DNA of 64,000 bases from an uncultured Algibacter sp. (GCF_947495675.1 NZ_CANLZX010000018.1:1-64000), one strand, 5' to 3'; shown: positions 1 to 11,574, counted from the stretch's first letter. The notes: generated from the sequence alone by a model not told the origin. Made by a program: numbers and translations.

Positions 1-518
1 GCTGTAGCACGAAGCATTGCGGAATCACCTGTTAGCGTTACATTGCGCTCTGTAGCTTGTAAGGTACCTGCATCGGCAGTACATGCTTCATCTCCTATTG
101 TGAATATTATTGTCTTAGTATCACATATTCCAAAACCAAAATTGTATCTATATAAGTTTGCAGTTACTTTAAATTTACCGTTTCCTAAATACCAGTCTCC
201 ATTACCTGCAGGAAAAGTGTAAGGTCGAGTATTTTCAATAATTACATATTTATGCCCTGTATCTAAATTTTCAACAATATATTTAACACTTTGTGAATCA
301 CCATGCGAAAGAACATTTACAAAAAAATGTCCAGGTAAATCATTAAATACATATGTATCACCATCTGCTATAGCTACAGACTCGTGTCCGTTGGTAAACT
401 CAAATCCTTCTATGCTCCCACAACCAACATCTGCAAAAGTTGGGAATGAAAATAAAAAGGATATGAAAAAAAATAGGTATCTAGATTTGGTTATTAGGCT
501 GGGTAATTTTGTTTTCAT
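1..518 (-). CDS. Secreted surface protein, N-terminal part (cut by window edge)
   Basis: The minus strand is open from an ATG at 518 to the window edge, giving about 172 residues with no stop. It begins with a Sec signal peptide (basic MKTK start, hydrophobic stretch around residues 16-29, likely cleavage after PTFA). The mature part is rich in aromatic, Gly and Asp residues, as in beta-sandwich domains. It ends with a CTADAGTL motif, which I know from long flavobacterial surface or gliding-associated proteins as the start of a repeated module. The full protein is probably large and extracellular. The C-terminus, where a type IX sorting signal would be, lies outside the window. The specific role is unknown. 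Confidence 0.6.
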   Translation of the reverse strand, partial: MKTKLPSLITKSRYLFFFISFLFSFPTFADVGCGSIEGFEFTNGHESVAIADGDTYVFNDLPGHFFVNVLSHGDSQSVKYIVENLDTGHKYVIIENTRPYTFPAGNGDWYLGNGKFKVTANLYRYNFGFGICDTKTIIFTIGDEACTADAGTLQATERNVTLTGDSAMLRAT

Positions 519-757
519 GATACTTTTGTTTAAATTATTTAATACAAATTTAAACAATAATATTACTTGTTTAACTTTATGTTATTTTATTTAAACAAAA
601 AGATGTGCTGTTTATCGAAAAAAATATATTATTTGTAGCTCCTTACACACAATAAAGTTATTATGTCACTAATAATAAAATAATTAAAAAATTTATCTAT
701 GTTAAAAAAAATATGATTTTATGTCTTTATAGAGCTCTATGGAATTAAATTAATGTT

Positions 758-765
758 TAATTTTG
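758..765 (+). promoter_or_regulatory. -7 promoter box of pyrE
   Basis: TAATTTTG matches the Bacteroidetes -7 consensus TAnnTTTG exactly. Its last base is only four bases before the pyrE ATG at 770, so transcription should begin at or next to the start codon and the mRNA would be leaderless or nearly so. No clear TTTG -33 box is seen at the expected spacing. Confidence 0.6.
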
Positions 766-769
766 CATC

Positions 770-1414
770 ATGATTTTTGACAAAGACACCGCTAAAAAAA
801 CCGCAGAAGTTTTATTACAAATAAATGCAATAAAATTAAGTCCAAATGACCCTTTTAATTGGGCTTCTGGATGGAAATCACCAATATACTGTGATAATCG
901 AATTATATTATCCTTTCCTCCTATTCGTAATTACATTCGTGAAACCATGGGTAAACATATTGAAAAAGATTACGGCAAACCTGATGTTATAGCTGGAGTA
1001 GCAACAGGCGCTATAGGTATAGGTATGTTAGTTGCAGAATATTTAGGTCTACCCTTTATATATGTTAGACCAGATGCAAAAGGACATGGACGTAAAAATC
1101 AAATTGAAGGCTTTGTTGAAAGTGGTCAAAATGTTGTTGTAATTGAGGATTTAATTAGTACTGGAAAAAGTAGTTTAAACGCAGTAAAAGCCTTAAAAGG
1201 AGCTGGCCTAAATATTAAAGGTATGGTAGCTATTTTTACTTATGGCTTTGATGTTGCCAAAGAAAATTTTCAAAAAGAAAACATACGCTTAAATACGTTG
1301 AGTAATTATGAAAGTTTACTTGAAGAAGCCTTAGAAACAAATTATATTTCTGAAAAAGAATTAAAAACTTTATCTGAATGGAATACCAATCCAAGTGAAT
1401 GGAACGCTAATTGA
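770..1414 (+). CDS. pyrE: Orotate phosphoribosyltransferase
   Basis: PyrE converts orotate and PRPP to orotidine 5'-monophosphate, the fifth step of pyrimidine synthesis, in the cytoplasm. At 214 residues it has the normal family length. The PRPP-binding motif VVVIEDLISTGKSS lies near residues 123-136, and the N-terminal FNWASGWKSPIYCDNR segment is the orotate-site region typical of PyrE. The start is fixed by the promoter box directly upstream. The next gene, an SRPBCC-fold protein, follows on the same strand after 82 bases. I am confident of the assignment. Confidence 0.93.
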   Translation: MIFDKDTAKKTAEVLLQINAIKLSPNDPFNWASGWKSPIYCDNRIILSFPPIRNYIRETMGKHIEKDYGKPDVIAGVATGAIGIGMLVAEYLGLPFIYVRPDAKGHGRKNQIEGFVESGQNVVVIEDLISTGKSSLNAVKALKGAGLNIKGMVAIFTYGFDVAKENFQKENIRLNTLSNYESLLEEALETNYISEKELKTLSEWNTNPSEWNAN

Positions 1415-1496
1415 TATATTTATACTTTCTTGTTTAAGTTGTAAAATAATAAAGACTTACAACTTTTCAACTTAATAAATAAAACTTAACAACATT

Positions 1497-1892
1497 ATGA
1501 ATTTAGAATCTCCCAAAATAAGCGTTAGCAAATCTCCAGAAGATGTATTTAATTTTTTATCAGATATAAAAAACTTTGAATCTTTAATGCCTGAAAACAT
1601 CAGTAAATTTGAAGTTATAGATGAGGATAAATTTCTTTTTGCATTAAAAGGAATGCCTGAGATTATTCTTAAAAAGAAAGAAGTAATTCCACCAAATAAA
1701 ATAGTACTAGGAGCTGCTGGAGGAAAAATAGATTTTTCATTAATTGCAAACATAACGCAAATTGATGCAAGCTCAAGCGAAGTTAAACTTGATTTCACAG
1801 GAGATTTCAACCCTATGATGGCTATGATGATAAAAAGTCCTATTAGTAAATTTATAGAAACTCTAGCTACTAGTATTCCTAAGTCAATTTAG
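1497..1892 (+). CDS. SRPBCC/START-like domain protein
   Basis: The 131-residue protein starts with a beta strand and the helix region PEDVFNFLSDIKNFESLMPE. This is the usual opening of the SRPBCC (Bet v1/START, polyketide cyclase-like) fold, and such small orphan members bind hydrophobic ligands in a cavity. The C-terminal amphipathic helix (MMAMMIKSPISKFIETLA) closes the fold as expected. No signal peptide is visible, so it should be cytoplasmic. It follows pyrE and converges with birA, the two stop codons overlapping by four bases at 1889-1892. The ligand cannot be told from sequence. Confidence 0.75.
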   Translation: MNLESPKISVSKSPEDVFNFLSDIKNFESLMPENISKFEVIDEDKFLFALKGMPEIILKKKEVIPPNKIVLGAAGGKIDFSLIANITQIDASSSEVKLDFTGDFNPMMAMMIKSPISKFIETLATSIPKSI

Positions 1893-2620
1893 TATAAAAG
1901 CGTGATTTCTTTTAAATCAAATTCTTTCAAGCTATTATTTTCTAACAATACTTGAAGATGTCCAGTTTTAGAAACACTTTTTATAATTCCAGAAAACATC
2001 AAGCCTTCAGCATCTTTAAATGTCGAAGGTTTATTTTTTCTAAATAAGTAAAATTCGTATTCTGCCTTTAAAACATCATATTTTTCATCTTTCAATAGCC
2101 TAAAGTAATCTTTCAAATTATTAATAATCTCTATTGTTAATTCCTCCAAATTAAATTCTTTCCCTGAAATTAATTTTAAAGAGGTTGCTTTTGGCAAATT
2201 TTCAAAATTTGTTTGATTTACATTTAAGCCAATACCAATTATTGAAGCGTTAAAATTATTTTGTTTTATGACATTTTCTATTAAAATACCACAGATTTTT
2301 TTATTTGCTGACAAAATGTCGTTAGGCCATTTTATTGATAATCGAGGAATTCCAAAAAACTCTAAAGCTTTTAAAACCGATAATGCCGTCACAATACTTA
2401 CATAAAATAATTCATTTATCTTAGACCCATTAAGGTCCTTAAAAACACTAAAAGTAAGGTTTTTATTGGCTTCAGAAGTCCAATCGGCCCCCATTTGACC
2501 TCTTCCATGTGTCTGATTTTCTGCAATTACAGCGCAATAATCTTCAATAATTTCATTAGAATAAAGCTGTTTTAAGTAGCTATTTGTTGAATCGATGGCA
2601 TTAAGTTTGATTATACGCAT
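1889..2620 (-). CDS. birA: Biotin--[acetyl-CoA-carboxylase] ligase
   Basis: BirA activates biotin with ATP and transfers it to the biotin carboxyl carrier protein. At about 243 residues it is the short form without the N-terminal DNA-binding domain, so it acts as ligase only. Visible motifs are DSTNSYLK at the N-terminus, the biotinyl-AMP loop HGRGQMGADW (normally GRGRxGR-W), SIKWPNDI, and GIGLNVN. The ATG at 2620 is preferred to an upstream TTG at 2626. It is divergent from rsfS and shares a 90-base intergenic region with it. Confidence 0.9.
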   Translation of the reverse strand: MRIIKLNAIDSTNSYLKQLYSNEIIEDYCAVIAENQTHGRGQMGADWTSEANKNLTFSVFKDLNGSKINELFYVSIVTALSVLKALEFFGIPRLSIKWPNDILSANKKICGILIENVIKQNNFNASIIGIGLNVNQTNFENLPKATSLKLISGKEFNLEELTIEIINNLKDYFRLLKDEKYDVLKAEYEFYLFRKNKPSTFKDAEGLMFSGIIKSVSKTGHLQVLLENNSLKEFDLKEITLLY

Positions 2621-2686
2621 ATACAAGTTATTAAAATACTCTGAAATCTTATGATTATTTTAAAGTATAAAGAACTAAAAAAATAA

Positions 2687-2694
2687 TAACTTTG
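2687..2694 (+). promoter_or_regulatory. -7 promoter box of the rsfS-ftsH unit
   Basis: TAACTTTG matches TAnnTTTG and ends 19 bases before the rsfS ATG. It would drive rsfS and, with a 9-base gap between them, ftsH as one transcript ending at the terminator at 5091-5130. Confidence 0.6.
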
Positions 2695-2713
2695 CACAAA
2701 TTAAATATATTTA

Positions 2714-3085
2714 ATGACGAAAGAAAAAATAAGCACAGATCAATTAATATCAGTCATAATTAGTGGTATTGAAGATGTTAAAGGTAAAGAAATAAATATT
2801 TTAGATTTAAGAGAGATTGATAACACGGTTTGTGATTACTTTATTATTTGCGAAGGAACTTCAAATACGCAAGTAAACGCTATAGTCAATTCTATACAAA
2901 AGAAAGTAAGCAAAACTCTTAAAGATAATCCTTGGCATATTGAAGGAGCAGATAATGCTGAATGGGTATTAATGGATTATGTAAATGTTGTAGTACATGT
3001 ATTTCAAAAACATATTAGAGAATATTATGATATTGAAAGTCTTTGGGGCGATGCAAAAACTACAGTTATAGAAACGAGTTACTAA
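2714..3085 (+). CDS. rsfS: Ribosome silencing factor
   Basis: RsfS (RsfA/Iojap family) binds ribosomal protein L14 and blocks subunit joining during starvation. The 123-residue length is typical. Characteristic segments are NTVCDYFIICEGTSNTQV (residues about 37-54), WHIEGADNAEWVLMDY and the C-terminal VVHVFQKHIREYYDIESLW. The start follows a clear promoter box. The gene lies nine bases before ftsH, an arrangement I have seen in Bacteroidetes, and is divergent from birA. Confidence 0.93.
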   Translation: MTKEKISTDQLISVIISGIEDVKGKEINILDLREIDNTVCDYFIICEGTSNTQVNAIVNSIQKKVSKTLKDNPWHIEGADNAEWVLMDYVNVVVHVFQKHIREYYDIESLWGDAKTTVIETSY

Positions 3086-3094
3086 AAAAACAAA

Positions 3095-5059
<1,965 letters not shown>

Positions 5060-5090
5060 TCTTAATAACTAAATTTGTTAAGCATATGGT

Positions 5091-5130
5091 AAAAATCTTA
5101 AATTAATCGCAAGGTTAATTTAAGATTTTT
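5091..5130 (+). terminator. Rho-independent terminator after ftsH
   Basis: A 16-bp perfect inverted repeat (5091-5106 and 5115-5130) encloses the loop TCGCAAGG. The right arm ends in a run of T. It ends the rsfS-ftsH transcript; the LUD-domain gene begins 48 bases later. Confidence 0.8.
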
Positions 5131-5178
5131 TATATTTGGAAAACCTCATTAAAATTTCAGTTAATAGCAACACATTAA

Positions 5179-5787
5179 ATGAGTCTTTTTAGAAAAATTT
5201 TTGGTTCTAAATCTGATCGATCGGATGAAGAATTAAAATCTGATGACCGTGGCAAATATATGCCAGAGATTAAACTACCAATAGATGAAAGGTTTACTAT
5301 AAACTTTAAAGCTAATGGCGGTAAGTTCTTGTATTGTGAAAACTTAAATGAAATTTATAATAATCTTGGTCATATTATTGAAGAAAATGACTGGGAAGAA
5401 GAACAAGTTTTGTTACTTGATTCTGAATTAAAAAATAAATTCAAAAATTCAAATTTACTTCCTACCAGAAAAGTAAGTGAAGCAACTTACTTTTTAACAA
5501 CTTGTGAAAATTTAATTGCCAATGATGGTTCATTATTAATTTCATCAAAACAAATTTTTGAAAAAAAACTTCCAGAGTTACCTTTCAATTTTATAGTATT
5601 TGCCACAACTAGTCAAATAGTAGAAAATATAGGTGAAGGCTTACGTGGTATTAAATCTAAAAACAGACAAAAAATACCAACGAACATTACAACTATAAAG
5701 CATTTCAAATCTGGAGATGAAAAAGATTTTTTAAGTTATGGTAGTAGCGCAAAAAACCTATACCTCCTACTCTTAGAAGATTTATAA
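5179..5787 (+). CDS. LUD-domain (LutC/YkgG-like) protein
   Basis: The 202-residue protein begins with an amphipathic basic segment (MSLFRKIFGSKSD). The rest resembles the LUD domain: ATYFLTTCENLIANDGSLLI is the conserved core, and FNFIVFATTSQIVENIGEGL continues it. In other bacteria LUD proteins belong to lactate-utilisation complexes (LutABC). Here there are no lutA or lutB neighbours, so that role is not supported. It is one base from cdsA and heads a phospholipid gene run, so a membrane-related role is possible but unproven. No signal peptide is visible. Confidence 0.7.
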   Translation: MSLFRKIFGSKSDRSDEELKSDDRGKYMPEIKLPIDERFTINFKANGGKFLYCENLNEIYNNLGHIIEENDWEEEQVLLLDSELKNKFKNSNLLPTRKVSEATYFLTTCENLIANDGSLLISSKQIFEKKLPELPFNFIVFATTSQIVENIGEGLRGIKSKNRQKIPTNITTIKHFKSGDEKDFLSYGSSAKNLYLLLLEDL

Positions 5788-5788
5788 A

Positions 5789-6610
5789 ATGAAAGAAACA
5801 CTTACTCGTTCACTTTCAGGTTTAATCTATGTTATATTATTACTTGTCTCTATTTGTTTTGAACAAGTATTAATTATTCTTTTTTTTGTTTTTGGATTAA
5901 TTTGTATTGGAGAATTTAAAAAACTAATTCAGTTAAAAAGCAATATCCCATACATTATCTTTATTTTAATTTATGCCATTTTTGGCTATTGGCAAGCTGT
6001 TTTAAACACCAATACTGGATTAAAAGAAGCTACCCAAATATTAATGGTATTATCAATATTTGTAGAATTATTTTTAATTAAGGATTTATTTTCAAGAAGA
6101 AGCATTCCTCTATTTGCTACAAAACGTTTTTTACTTACAACATTCTATTTATCAAGTGCATTTGTATTTTTAATTTTAATTGCTAATTATTATTCAGTTT
6201 ACAATCCAAACATTTTACTAGGTTCTTTTATTTTAGTTTGGGTAAACGATTCATTTGCTTACTTAGTTGGAAAAAACTTTGGCAAACAAAAACTTTTTGA
6301 AATTATTTCACCTAAAAAAACGGTAGAAGGATTTCTTGGCGGTTTGTTCTTTTCATGTATAGCAAGTTATTTTATCGCTACCTTTACAGAAACTTTAGGT
6401 TTTACAAATTGGCTAATTTTGAGTATTATTATTAGTGTGTTTGGAACTTTGGGTGATTTAATAGAATCCAAATTTAAAAGACAGGCCAACGTAAAAGATA
6501 GTGGTGTAATTATGCCAGGGCATGGCGGATTATTAGATAGATTAGATAGTATTATTTTTGCTGCACCATTTATATATTTATTTTTAAGAATTTTGAATTA
6601 TGTTTCATAA
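5789..6610 (+). CDS. cdsA: Phosphatidate cytidylyltransferase
   Basis: CdsA makes CDP-diacylglycerol from phosphatidic acid and CTP at the inner membrane, the branch point of phospholipid synthesis. The 273-residue protein is strongly hydrophobic with about seven to eight membrane segments. It carries the C-terminal CDP-DG synthase signature: SKFKRQANVKDSG followed by GHGGLLDRLDSIIFAAP. Its 3' end overlaps psd by 11 bases, which suggests translational coupling. Gene order LUD-cdsA-psd-ACBP forms one likely operon. Confidence 0.94.
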   Translation: MKETLTRSLSGLIYVILLLVSICFEQVLIILFFVFGLICIGEFKKLIQLKSNIPYIIFILIYAIFGYWQAVLNTNTGLKEATQILMVLSIFVELFLIKDLFSRRSIPLFATKRFLLTTFYLSSAFVFLILIANYYSVYNPNILLGSFILVWVNDSFAYLVGKNFGKQKLFEIISPKKTVEGFLGGLFFSCIASYFIATFTETLGFTNWLILSIIISVFGTLGDLIESKFKRQANVKDSGVIMPGHGGLLDRLDSIIFAAPFIYLFLRILNYVS

Positions 6611-7256
6611 AGAAGGTCATAAAATTATAATCATTACACTTATAATAGTTGTAGCTGGTTTTTTATTAATAGATAGTTTTATTGATATTATTTGGTTGAG
6701 AACTTCAATCATGATAGTGTTATTAATATTCTTAATTCTAATATTACAATTTTTTAGAAACCCAAAAAGGCTCACACATCTTAACGATGGACAAGTTATT
6801 TCGCCTGTAGATGGTAAGGTAGTTGTTATTGAAGAAGTTTTTGAAAAGGAATATTTTAAAGATAAACGTTTACAAGTAAGTGTGTTTATGTCTCCAATAA
6901 ATGTGCATGTTACACGTTATCCAATTGGTGGAAAGGTTATATTTAGTAAATACCATCCTGGAAAATATTTGGTGGCATGGCATCCAAAAGCAAGTGAAGA
7001 AAACGAACGTACAACAGTTGTGGTAGAAAATGCTACTTACGGTAAAGTTTTACATAGACAAATTGCTGGGGCATTAGCAAAACGAATTGTAAATTATGCT
7101 AAAGTTGACGACAAAGCCATTCAAGGTGGTGAATCTGGATTTATAAAATTTGGGTCGCGAGTAGATTTGTATTTACCTTTAGACACCAAAATTAAAGTTG
7201 AGTTAAATCAAAAAGTTCGTGGTGGCGAAAGTATTATTGCAGAGATTAATGAGTAA
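6600..7256 (+). CDS. psd: Phosphatidylserine decarboxylase
   Basis: Psd converts phosphatidylserine to phosphatidylethanolamine. The 218-residue form is the short archetype found in Bacteroidetes. It has N-terminal membrane segments (about 8-26 and 33-52), the ISPVDGKVVVIEEV region, the MSPINVHVTRYP motif, and the autocleavage site in IKFGSRVDLYLP, where Ser becomes the pyruvoyl group. It overlaps cdsA by 11 bases and the acyl-CoA-binding protein gene by eight, so the three genes are tightly coupled. Phosphatidylserine synthase is not in the window. Confidence 0.94.
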   Translation: MFHKEGHKIIIITLIIVVAGFLLIDSFIDIIWLRTSIMIVLLIFLILILQFFRNPKRLTHLNDGQVISPVDGKVVVIEEVFEKEYFKDKRLQVSVFMSPINVHVTRYPIGGKVIFSKYHPGKYLVAWHPKASEENERTTVVVENATYGKVLHRQIAGALAKRIVNYAKVDDKAIQGGESGFIKFGSRVDLYLPLDTKIKVELNQKVRGGESIIAEINE

Positions 7257-7515
7257 TAAGGCATTAGACATAGAATTTCAAGATGCCGTAGCTCGAGTAA
7301 ATGCGCATAAAGAGCCTTTTCCTGCGGATACGCTTTTAAAATTATATGCGTATTACAAAAAAGCTACCAACGACTACGGACGTCCAAAAAGTAAAAAAGA
7401 AATAATTAATGCGTTTAAAACAAACGCTTTATTTCAAGCAAAAGGGCTTTCTGAAGACGAAGCAAAACAAGCCTATATTGATCTGGTAACAAATTACTTT
7501 TTATACAGAGAATAA
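7249..7515 (+). CDS. Acyl-CoA-binding protein
   Basis: An 88-residue ACBP-fold protein that would bind long-chain acyl-CoA in the cytosol. The length is exactly that of single-domain ACBPs. The motif DTLLKLYAYYKKATNDYGRP corresponds to the usual LYGLYKQAT segment. The ATG at 7249 is chosen over one at 7219 because the protein then starts at the family's normal N-terminus and the overlap with psd falls to eight bases. Its place behind cdsA and psd fits supply of acyl groups for phospholipid synthesis (inference). Confidence 0.85.
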   Translation: MSNKALDIEFQDAVARVNAHKEPFPADTLLKLYAYYKKATNDYGRPKSKKEIINAFKTNALFQAKGLSEDEAKQAYIDLVTNYFLYRE

Positions 7516-7581
7516 TCTTGTCCATAGTATCATGGTAAACGATTACGTTTTGAAAAATACACTTTACAAAATGACTTGATT

Positions 7582-8679
7582 ATGAAAAATATTCTATTCA
7601 TACTCTTCCCTCTATTATTACTTCAAATATCATGTAAAAACAAAATAAGCCTACCCGAAAAGCAATGGCGAAAACACAACTTACATGGGCTGAATCCAGA
7701 AGTAATTGAACAACAAAACTTTTCGGAAATAGAAATTGAAACCAAAATAAACACAAGTATCCAAAACCAAATAAACAACGGCGCCTTAGTATCTAATATG
7801 AAGGTTCCTTTTAATGAAAAGACATTACATTATCTAGGGCACATACACCCTAACACCTTAAAGCTTTTTTCTAAAAACCAAATTACTAACCAAAAAGCTC
7901 CGGAATTAAACAAAAAGCTTCACGTGTATAAGTACGATTACTTTTATATTTCAACTGAAACAAATGATACAGTTAGTCAACAAAATGTATACTACGCTTT
8001 GCGGGCCATTAACATTCTAAAATACAGATATCCCCAAGCCTATATCCGATTAATTAAAAATACTATGTTTGGCCCAAAGCCAATGCCAAGTGCTGGTTTT
8101 AATTACTTAAATACCAACCAAGCTATTTGGATAGGTTTTAACAAAAATCCTTCGGCCATTGCATCAAACAGATTGTATTTGATTTTAGATGGCTATGCAG
8201 ATACCAATAATACTATAGATTTATACAGAAATATTGCTATTGTAAATATTGATAGCGAAAACATTTTAGGACATTTAAACTTAGGGAGCAAACCAATTTA
8301 TGGCAATAGTACTGCCAATAAAAACAGAATAGACTATTTAAAAGAAGGTTTAGTTGAAAGTATTTTGCATGAAATGCTGCATAACTATATTGATTATGCT
8401 CACTCTGCCCTACCAGAATACAATGCGCTATATAAAATGCGTGGTAAAACCAGTTTTAATAATTTTGAAGAGATTATGGTATTAAACACTTCGCTTTCTT
8501 ACCTCTACAGAAAAGGAGGTTTTACTAATAAAATTAAGGATTATTACTACCCAAATACTTTTGATGCCAACATATCTAATTTAAAATACAGCGGACTATT
8601 TGAAACTTATTTTAAAAATGTATTTAATAAGCAACCTTATAATTTAAGGGAAGATTTAAAACTAAGTCTTTTAAATTAA
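7582..8679 (+). CDS. Putative zinc-metalloprotease lipoprotein
   Basis: The 365-residue protein starts with a lipoprotein signal (MKNILFILFPLLLLQISC; Cys18 would be lipidated), so it should be anchored in the periplasm or at the surface. It carries HEMLH at residues 263-267, an HExxH zinc motif, in the context of a helix followed by NYIDYAHSALPEYN. That suggests a zincin-type peptidase, but a third ligand cannot be assigned with confidence. Substrate and family name are unknown to me. The start is ATG 7582, with another ATG two codons upstream. A perfect palindromic terminator follows. Confidence 0.55.
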   Translation: MKNILFILFPLLLLQISCKNKISLPEKQWRKHNLHGLNPEVIEQQNFSEIEIETKINTSIQNQINNGALVSNMKVPFNEKTLHYLGHIHPNTLKLFSKNQITNQKAPELNKKLHVYKYDYFYISTETNDTVSQQNVYYALRAINILKYRYPQAYIRLIKNTMFGPKPMPSAGFNYLNTNQAIWIGFNKNPSAIASNRLYLILDGYADTNNTIDLYRNIAIVNIDSENILGHLNLGSKPIYGNSTANKNRIDYLKEGLVESILHEMLHNYIDYAHSALPEYNALYKMRGKTSFNNFEEIMVLNTSLSYLYRKGGFTNKIKDYYYPNTFDANISNLKYSGLFETYFKNVFNKQPYNLREDLKLSLLN

Positions 8680-8713
8680 AACAGCCATGGTGTTTAAAAC
8701 ACCATGGCTGTTT
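8679..8713. terminator. Bidirectional terminator, perfect 17-bp palindrome
   Basis: A 17-bp perfect inverted repeat (8679-8695 and 8697-8713, core CAGCCATGGTGTTT) has almost no spacer, so the tip bases must open to form a loop. It lies between the convergent lipoprotein gene and valS. The arms have A/T ends but only short T runs. Confidence 0.6.
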
Positions 8714-8754
8714 GCAATGTATATAAAATTACGTTTTTACGTATAAGCTTATTA

Positions 8755-11388
8755 CTAACCTAAGCTAGCTAAACTCGTTTTTAAAGTTTCTATTTTAGCT
8801 AAAGCGTCGGCTTCTTTCTTCTTTTCGCTTGCTACGACTTGCTCTGGTGCTCCGGCTACAAAACGCTCGTTAGAAAGTTTCTTTTGTACCGATTTTAAGA
8901 ATCCTTCAGTATAATTAAGCTCTTCGGTTAACTTCTTGATTTCTGCCTCAACATCAATAGCACCAACCATTGGAATAAAGTATTCGTTGGATTTTACCCT
9001 AAAGGTTAATGCACCTTCAATAGCTTCAGAAACAGTTTCGATACCTTCTAGATTTCCTAGTTTAGCTATAACACCATCAAATGTTGTATTCGATTTTTCA
9101 TTATTTATTACTGAAAAAGAAATAGCATCTTTAAAGGCTATGTTTTTTTGTTTACGAATGTTTCTGATGCCCGAAATAACCTCAGTTGCAAATTCAAACT
9201 CGGTAATTAAGACCTCGTTAATTGGTTTAGCTTCTGGCCATCTAGAAACAATTAAAGCTTCTTCTGGTGTGCGTTCTGAAATATACTGCCAAATTTCTTC
9301 CGAAAGGAATGGCATAAACGGATGCAATACTTTCAAATTATTTTCGAAAGCTTCAATAACCGATGCATACGTTTTTGCATCAATTGGTTTTTGATAAGCT
9401 GGCTTAATAATTTCTAATAACCACGAAGAAAAATCGTCCATGATTAATTTATAAATAGACATTAAAGCATCGCTAAGTCTGTATTTACTAAAATGATCTT
9501 CAATATCAACTAAAGCCTTTTGAAACTTAGCTTCATACCACTCCAATCCTACTTTTGCTGTTTCTGGTTGCGGTATAGTTTCATCAATTTCCCAACCTTG
9601 AATTAAACGGAAGGCATTCCAAATTTTATTCCCAAAACCTTTTCCTTGTTGGCAAAGTGCCTCATCGAACATTAAATCGTTTCCTGCTGCAGAACTTAAT
9701 AATAATCCAACACGAACACCATCGGCACCATATTCTTCTATAAGTTTTAAAGCATCAGGAGAATTCCCTAAAGATTTACTCATTTTACGGCGTTGCTTAT
9801 CGCGAACTAAACCTGTTAAGTAAACATTTTGAAAAGGCTTTTCATCTTTATATTCATATCCAGCAATAATCATACGTGCCACCCAGAAAAACAAAATATC
9901 TGGACCTGTTACCAAATCGTTGGTTGGGTAATAATATTTAATTTCTTCGTTTTCAGGATTACGAATACCATCAAAAACGCTCATTGGCCATAACCAAGAT
10001 GAGAACCAAGTATCTAAGGCATCTTTATCTTGAGTTAAGTCGGATGCTTTAAGTTGTGGGTTTGCCGTTGCAACTTTAGCTTTCTCAAGGGCTTGCTCAA
10101 TGGTTTCGGCTACTACAAAATCTTCTTTTCCGTCGCCGTAGAAATATGCAGGAATTTGTTGCCCCCACATTAACTGACGCGAAATGTTCCAGTCGCGAAT
10201 ATTTTCCATCCAATGGCGGTACGTATTCTCGAACTTTTTTGGGAACAAATTAATATCATGATCTTCTAAAACCGACTTAATGGCAGGTTTTACTAACTCT
10301 TCCATTTTTAAAAACCATTGGTCGCTCAAGCGTGGCTCAATAACAGCCTTAGTTCTTTCGGATGTTCCTACTTTATTTATATGTGTTTCCGTTTTAACTA
10401 AAACACCGCTGTCTTCTAATTCTTTAGCTATTTCCTTTCTTACTACAAAACGATCTTTACCTTCATAATGCAACCCAAAGCTATTTAAAGAGGCATCTTC
10501 ATTAAAAATATCTATAACTTCTAACTTATGCTTATCGCCAAGGTTCTTATCGTTTTCATCGTGTGCAGGTGTTACTTTTAAGCATCCTGTACCAAACTCC
10601 ACATCTACATATTCGTCTTCAATAATAGGAATAACACGATTACAAATAGGTACAATGGCTTTCTTTCCACGTAAGTGAGAAAAACGCTCGTCTTCTGGAT
10701 TAATACATATTGCTGTATCTCCAAAAATAGTTTCAGGACGTGTAGTTGCAATGGTTAGCGTATCAGAACTTCCCTCAATTTTATACTCTAAATAGTAAAG
10801 ATTACCTTGACGCTCTTCATGTATTACTTCTTCGTCAGACAAGGTTGTTTTAGCCTCAGGATCCCAGTTAACCATACGGTAACCACGATAAATCATGCCT
10901 TTTTCGTATAAATCGACAAAAACCTTTATTACAGCTTCACTCATGTCGTCGTCCATGGTGAATTTTGTTCTGTCCCAATCGCAAGAACATCCTAATTTTT
11001 TAAGCTGTTCTAGAATAACACCGCCATACTCGTGGGTCCAATCCCAGGCGTGTTTTAAAAACTCATCGCGAGACAAATCATTTTTATCAATACCTTGCTC
11101 TTTTAACTTAGCAACTACTTTGGCTTCTGTGGCTATAGATGCATGATCTGTACCCGGAACCCAACATGCATTTTTACCTAATAATCGTGCACGACGTATA
11201 AGTACATCCTGTATGGTATTGTTAAGCATGTGCCCCATGTGCAGCACACCGGTAACATTTGGTGGCGGTATTACTATGGTGTAAGGCTCTCTTTCATCTG
11301 GTGTTGAATGAAAATAATTGTGTTTCATCCAGTAGTCGTACCACTTACTTTCTACCTGATTTGCATCATATTTTGATGGAATTTGCAT
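8755..11388 (-). CDS. valS: Valyl-tRNA synthetase
   Basis: ValS is the class I aminoacyl-tRNA synthetase that charges tRNA-Val. The 877-residue protein has the HIGH-type motif [14 protein letters not shown] near residue 40, an editing domain (CP1) around 190-340, the [10 protein letters not shown] signature near 537, and a C-terminal tRNA-binding coiled coil ([20 protein letters not shown]). The ATG at 11388 ([20 protein letters not shown]) is the right start: a farther TTG at 11421 falls inside the promoter box at 11419-11426. No T-box or leader structure is evident. Confidence 0.97.
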   Translation of the reverse strand: MQIPSKYDANQVESKWYDYWMKHNYFHSTPDEREPYTIVIPPPNVTGVLHMGHMLNNTIQDVLIRRARLLGKNACWVPGTDHASIATEAKVVAKLKEQGIDKNDLSRDEFLKHAWDWTHEYGGVILEQLKKLGCSCDWDRTKFTMDDDMSEAVIKVFVDLYEKGMIYRGYRMVNWDPEAKTTLSDEEVIHEERQGNLYYLEYKIEGSSDTLTIATTRPETIFGDTAICINPEDERFSHLRGKKAIVPICNRVIPIIEDEYVDVEFGTGCLKVTPAHDENDKNLGDKHKLEVIDIFNEDASLNSFGLHYEGKDRFVVRKEIAKELEDSGVLVKTETHINKVGTSERTKAVIEPRLSDQWFLKMEELVKPAIKSVLEDHDINLFPKKFENTYRHWMENIRDWNISRQLMWGQQIPAYFYGDGKEDFVVAETIEQALEKAKVATANPQLKASDLTQDKDALDTWFSSWLWPMSVFDGIRNPENEEIKYYYPTNDLVTGPDILFFWVARMIIAGYEYKDEKPFQNVYLTGLVRDKQRRKMSKSLGNSPDALKLIEEYGADGVRVGLLLSSAAGNDLMFDEALCQQGKGFGNKIWNAFRLIQGWEIDETIPQPETAKVGLEWYEAKFQKALVDIEDHFSKYRLSDALMSIYKLIMDDFSSWLLEIIKPAYQKPIDAKTYASVIEAFENNLKVLHPFMPFLSEEIWQYISERTPEEALIVSRWPEAKPINEVLITEFEFATEVISGIRNIRKQKNIAFKDAISFSVINNEKSNTTFDGVIAKLGNLEGIETVSEAIEGALTFRVKSNEYFIPMVGAIDVEAEIKKLTEELNYTEGFLKSVQKKLSNERFVAGAPEQVVASEKKKEADALAKIETLKTSLASLG

Positions 11389-11418
11389 GCTTTGGAATAG
11401 TTTTTGAATATTGATGTG

Positions 11419-11426
11419 CAAAAGTA
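11419..11426 (-). promoter_or_regulatory. -7 promoter box of valS; flanking intergenic stretch
   Basis: On the minus strand the sequence reads TACTTTTG, matching TAnnTTTG, 30 bases upstream of the valS ATG. It excludes the upstream TTG as a start. The surrounding 306-base divergent gap (11389-11694) otherwise holds only the promoter box of the DUF1573 gene. Confidence 0.6.
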
Positions 11427-11574
11427 CTTATATTTCTTTTTCTATGAAAGATATAAACAGTTATTGATAAGTGAATAAATATGTGAAATTTAACATTATT
11501 TAAACTAAATCATAGAAATGTTGTATGTACTTTTAACCGAGTTGAATATGTTAATATGTCTGTATTACGTCTAT

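Noticed and set aside
391..594. Short plus-strand open frame across the start of the surface protein gene
   Set aside because: It overlaps the signal peptide of the minus-strand gene, which has clear protein character; the plus-strand product has none.
5179..5787. Lactate utilisation (LutC) role
   Set aside because: The LUD domain fits, but lutA and lutB are absent and the context is phospholipid synthesis.
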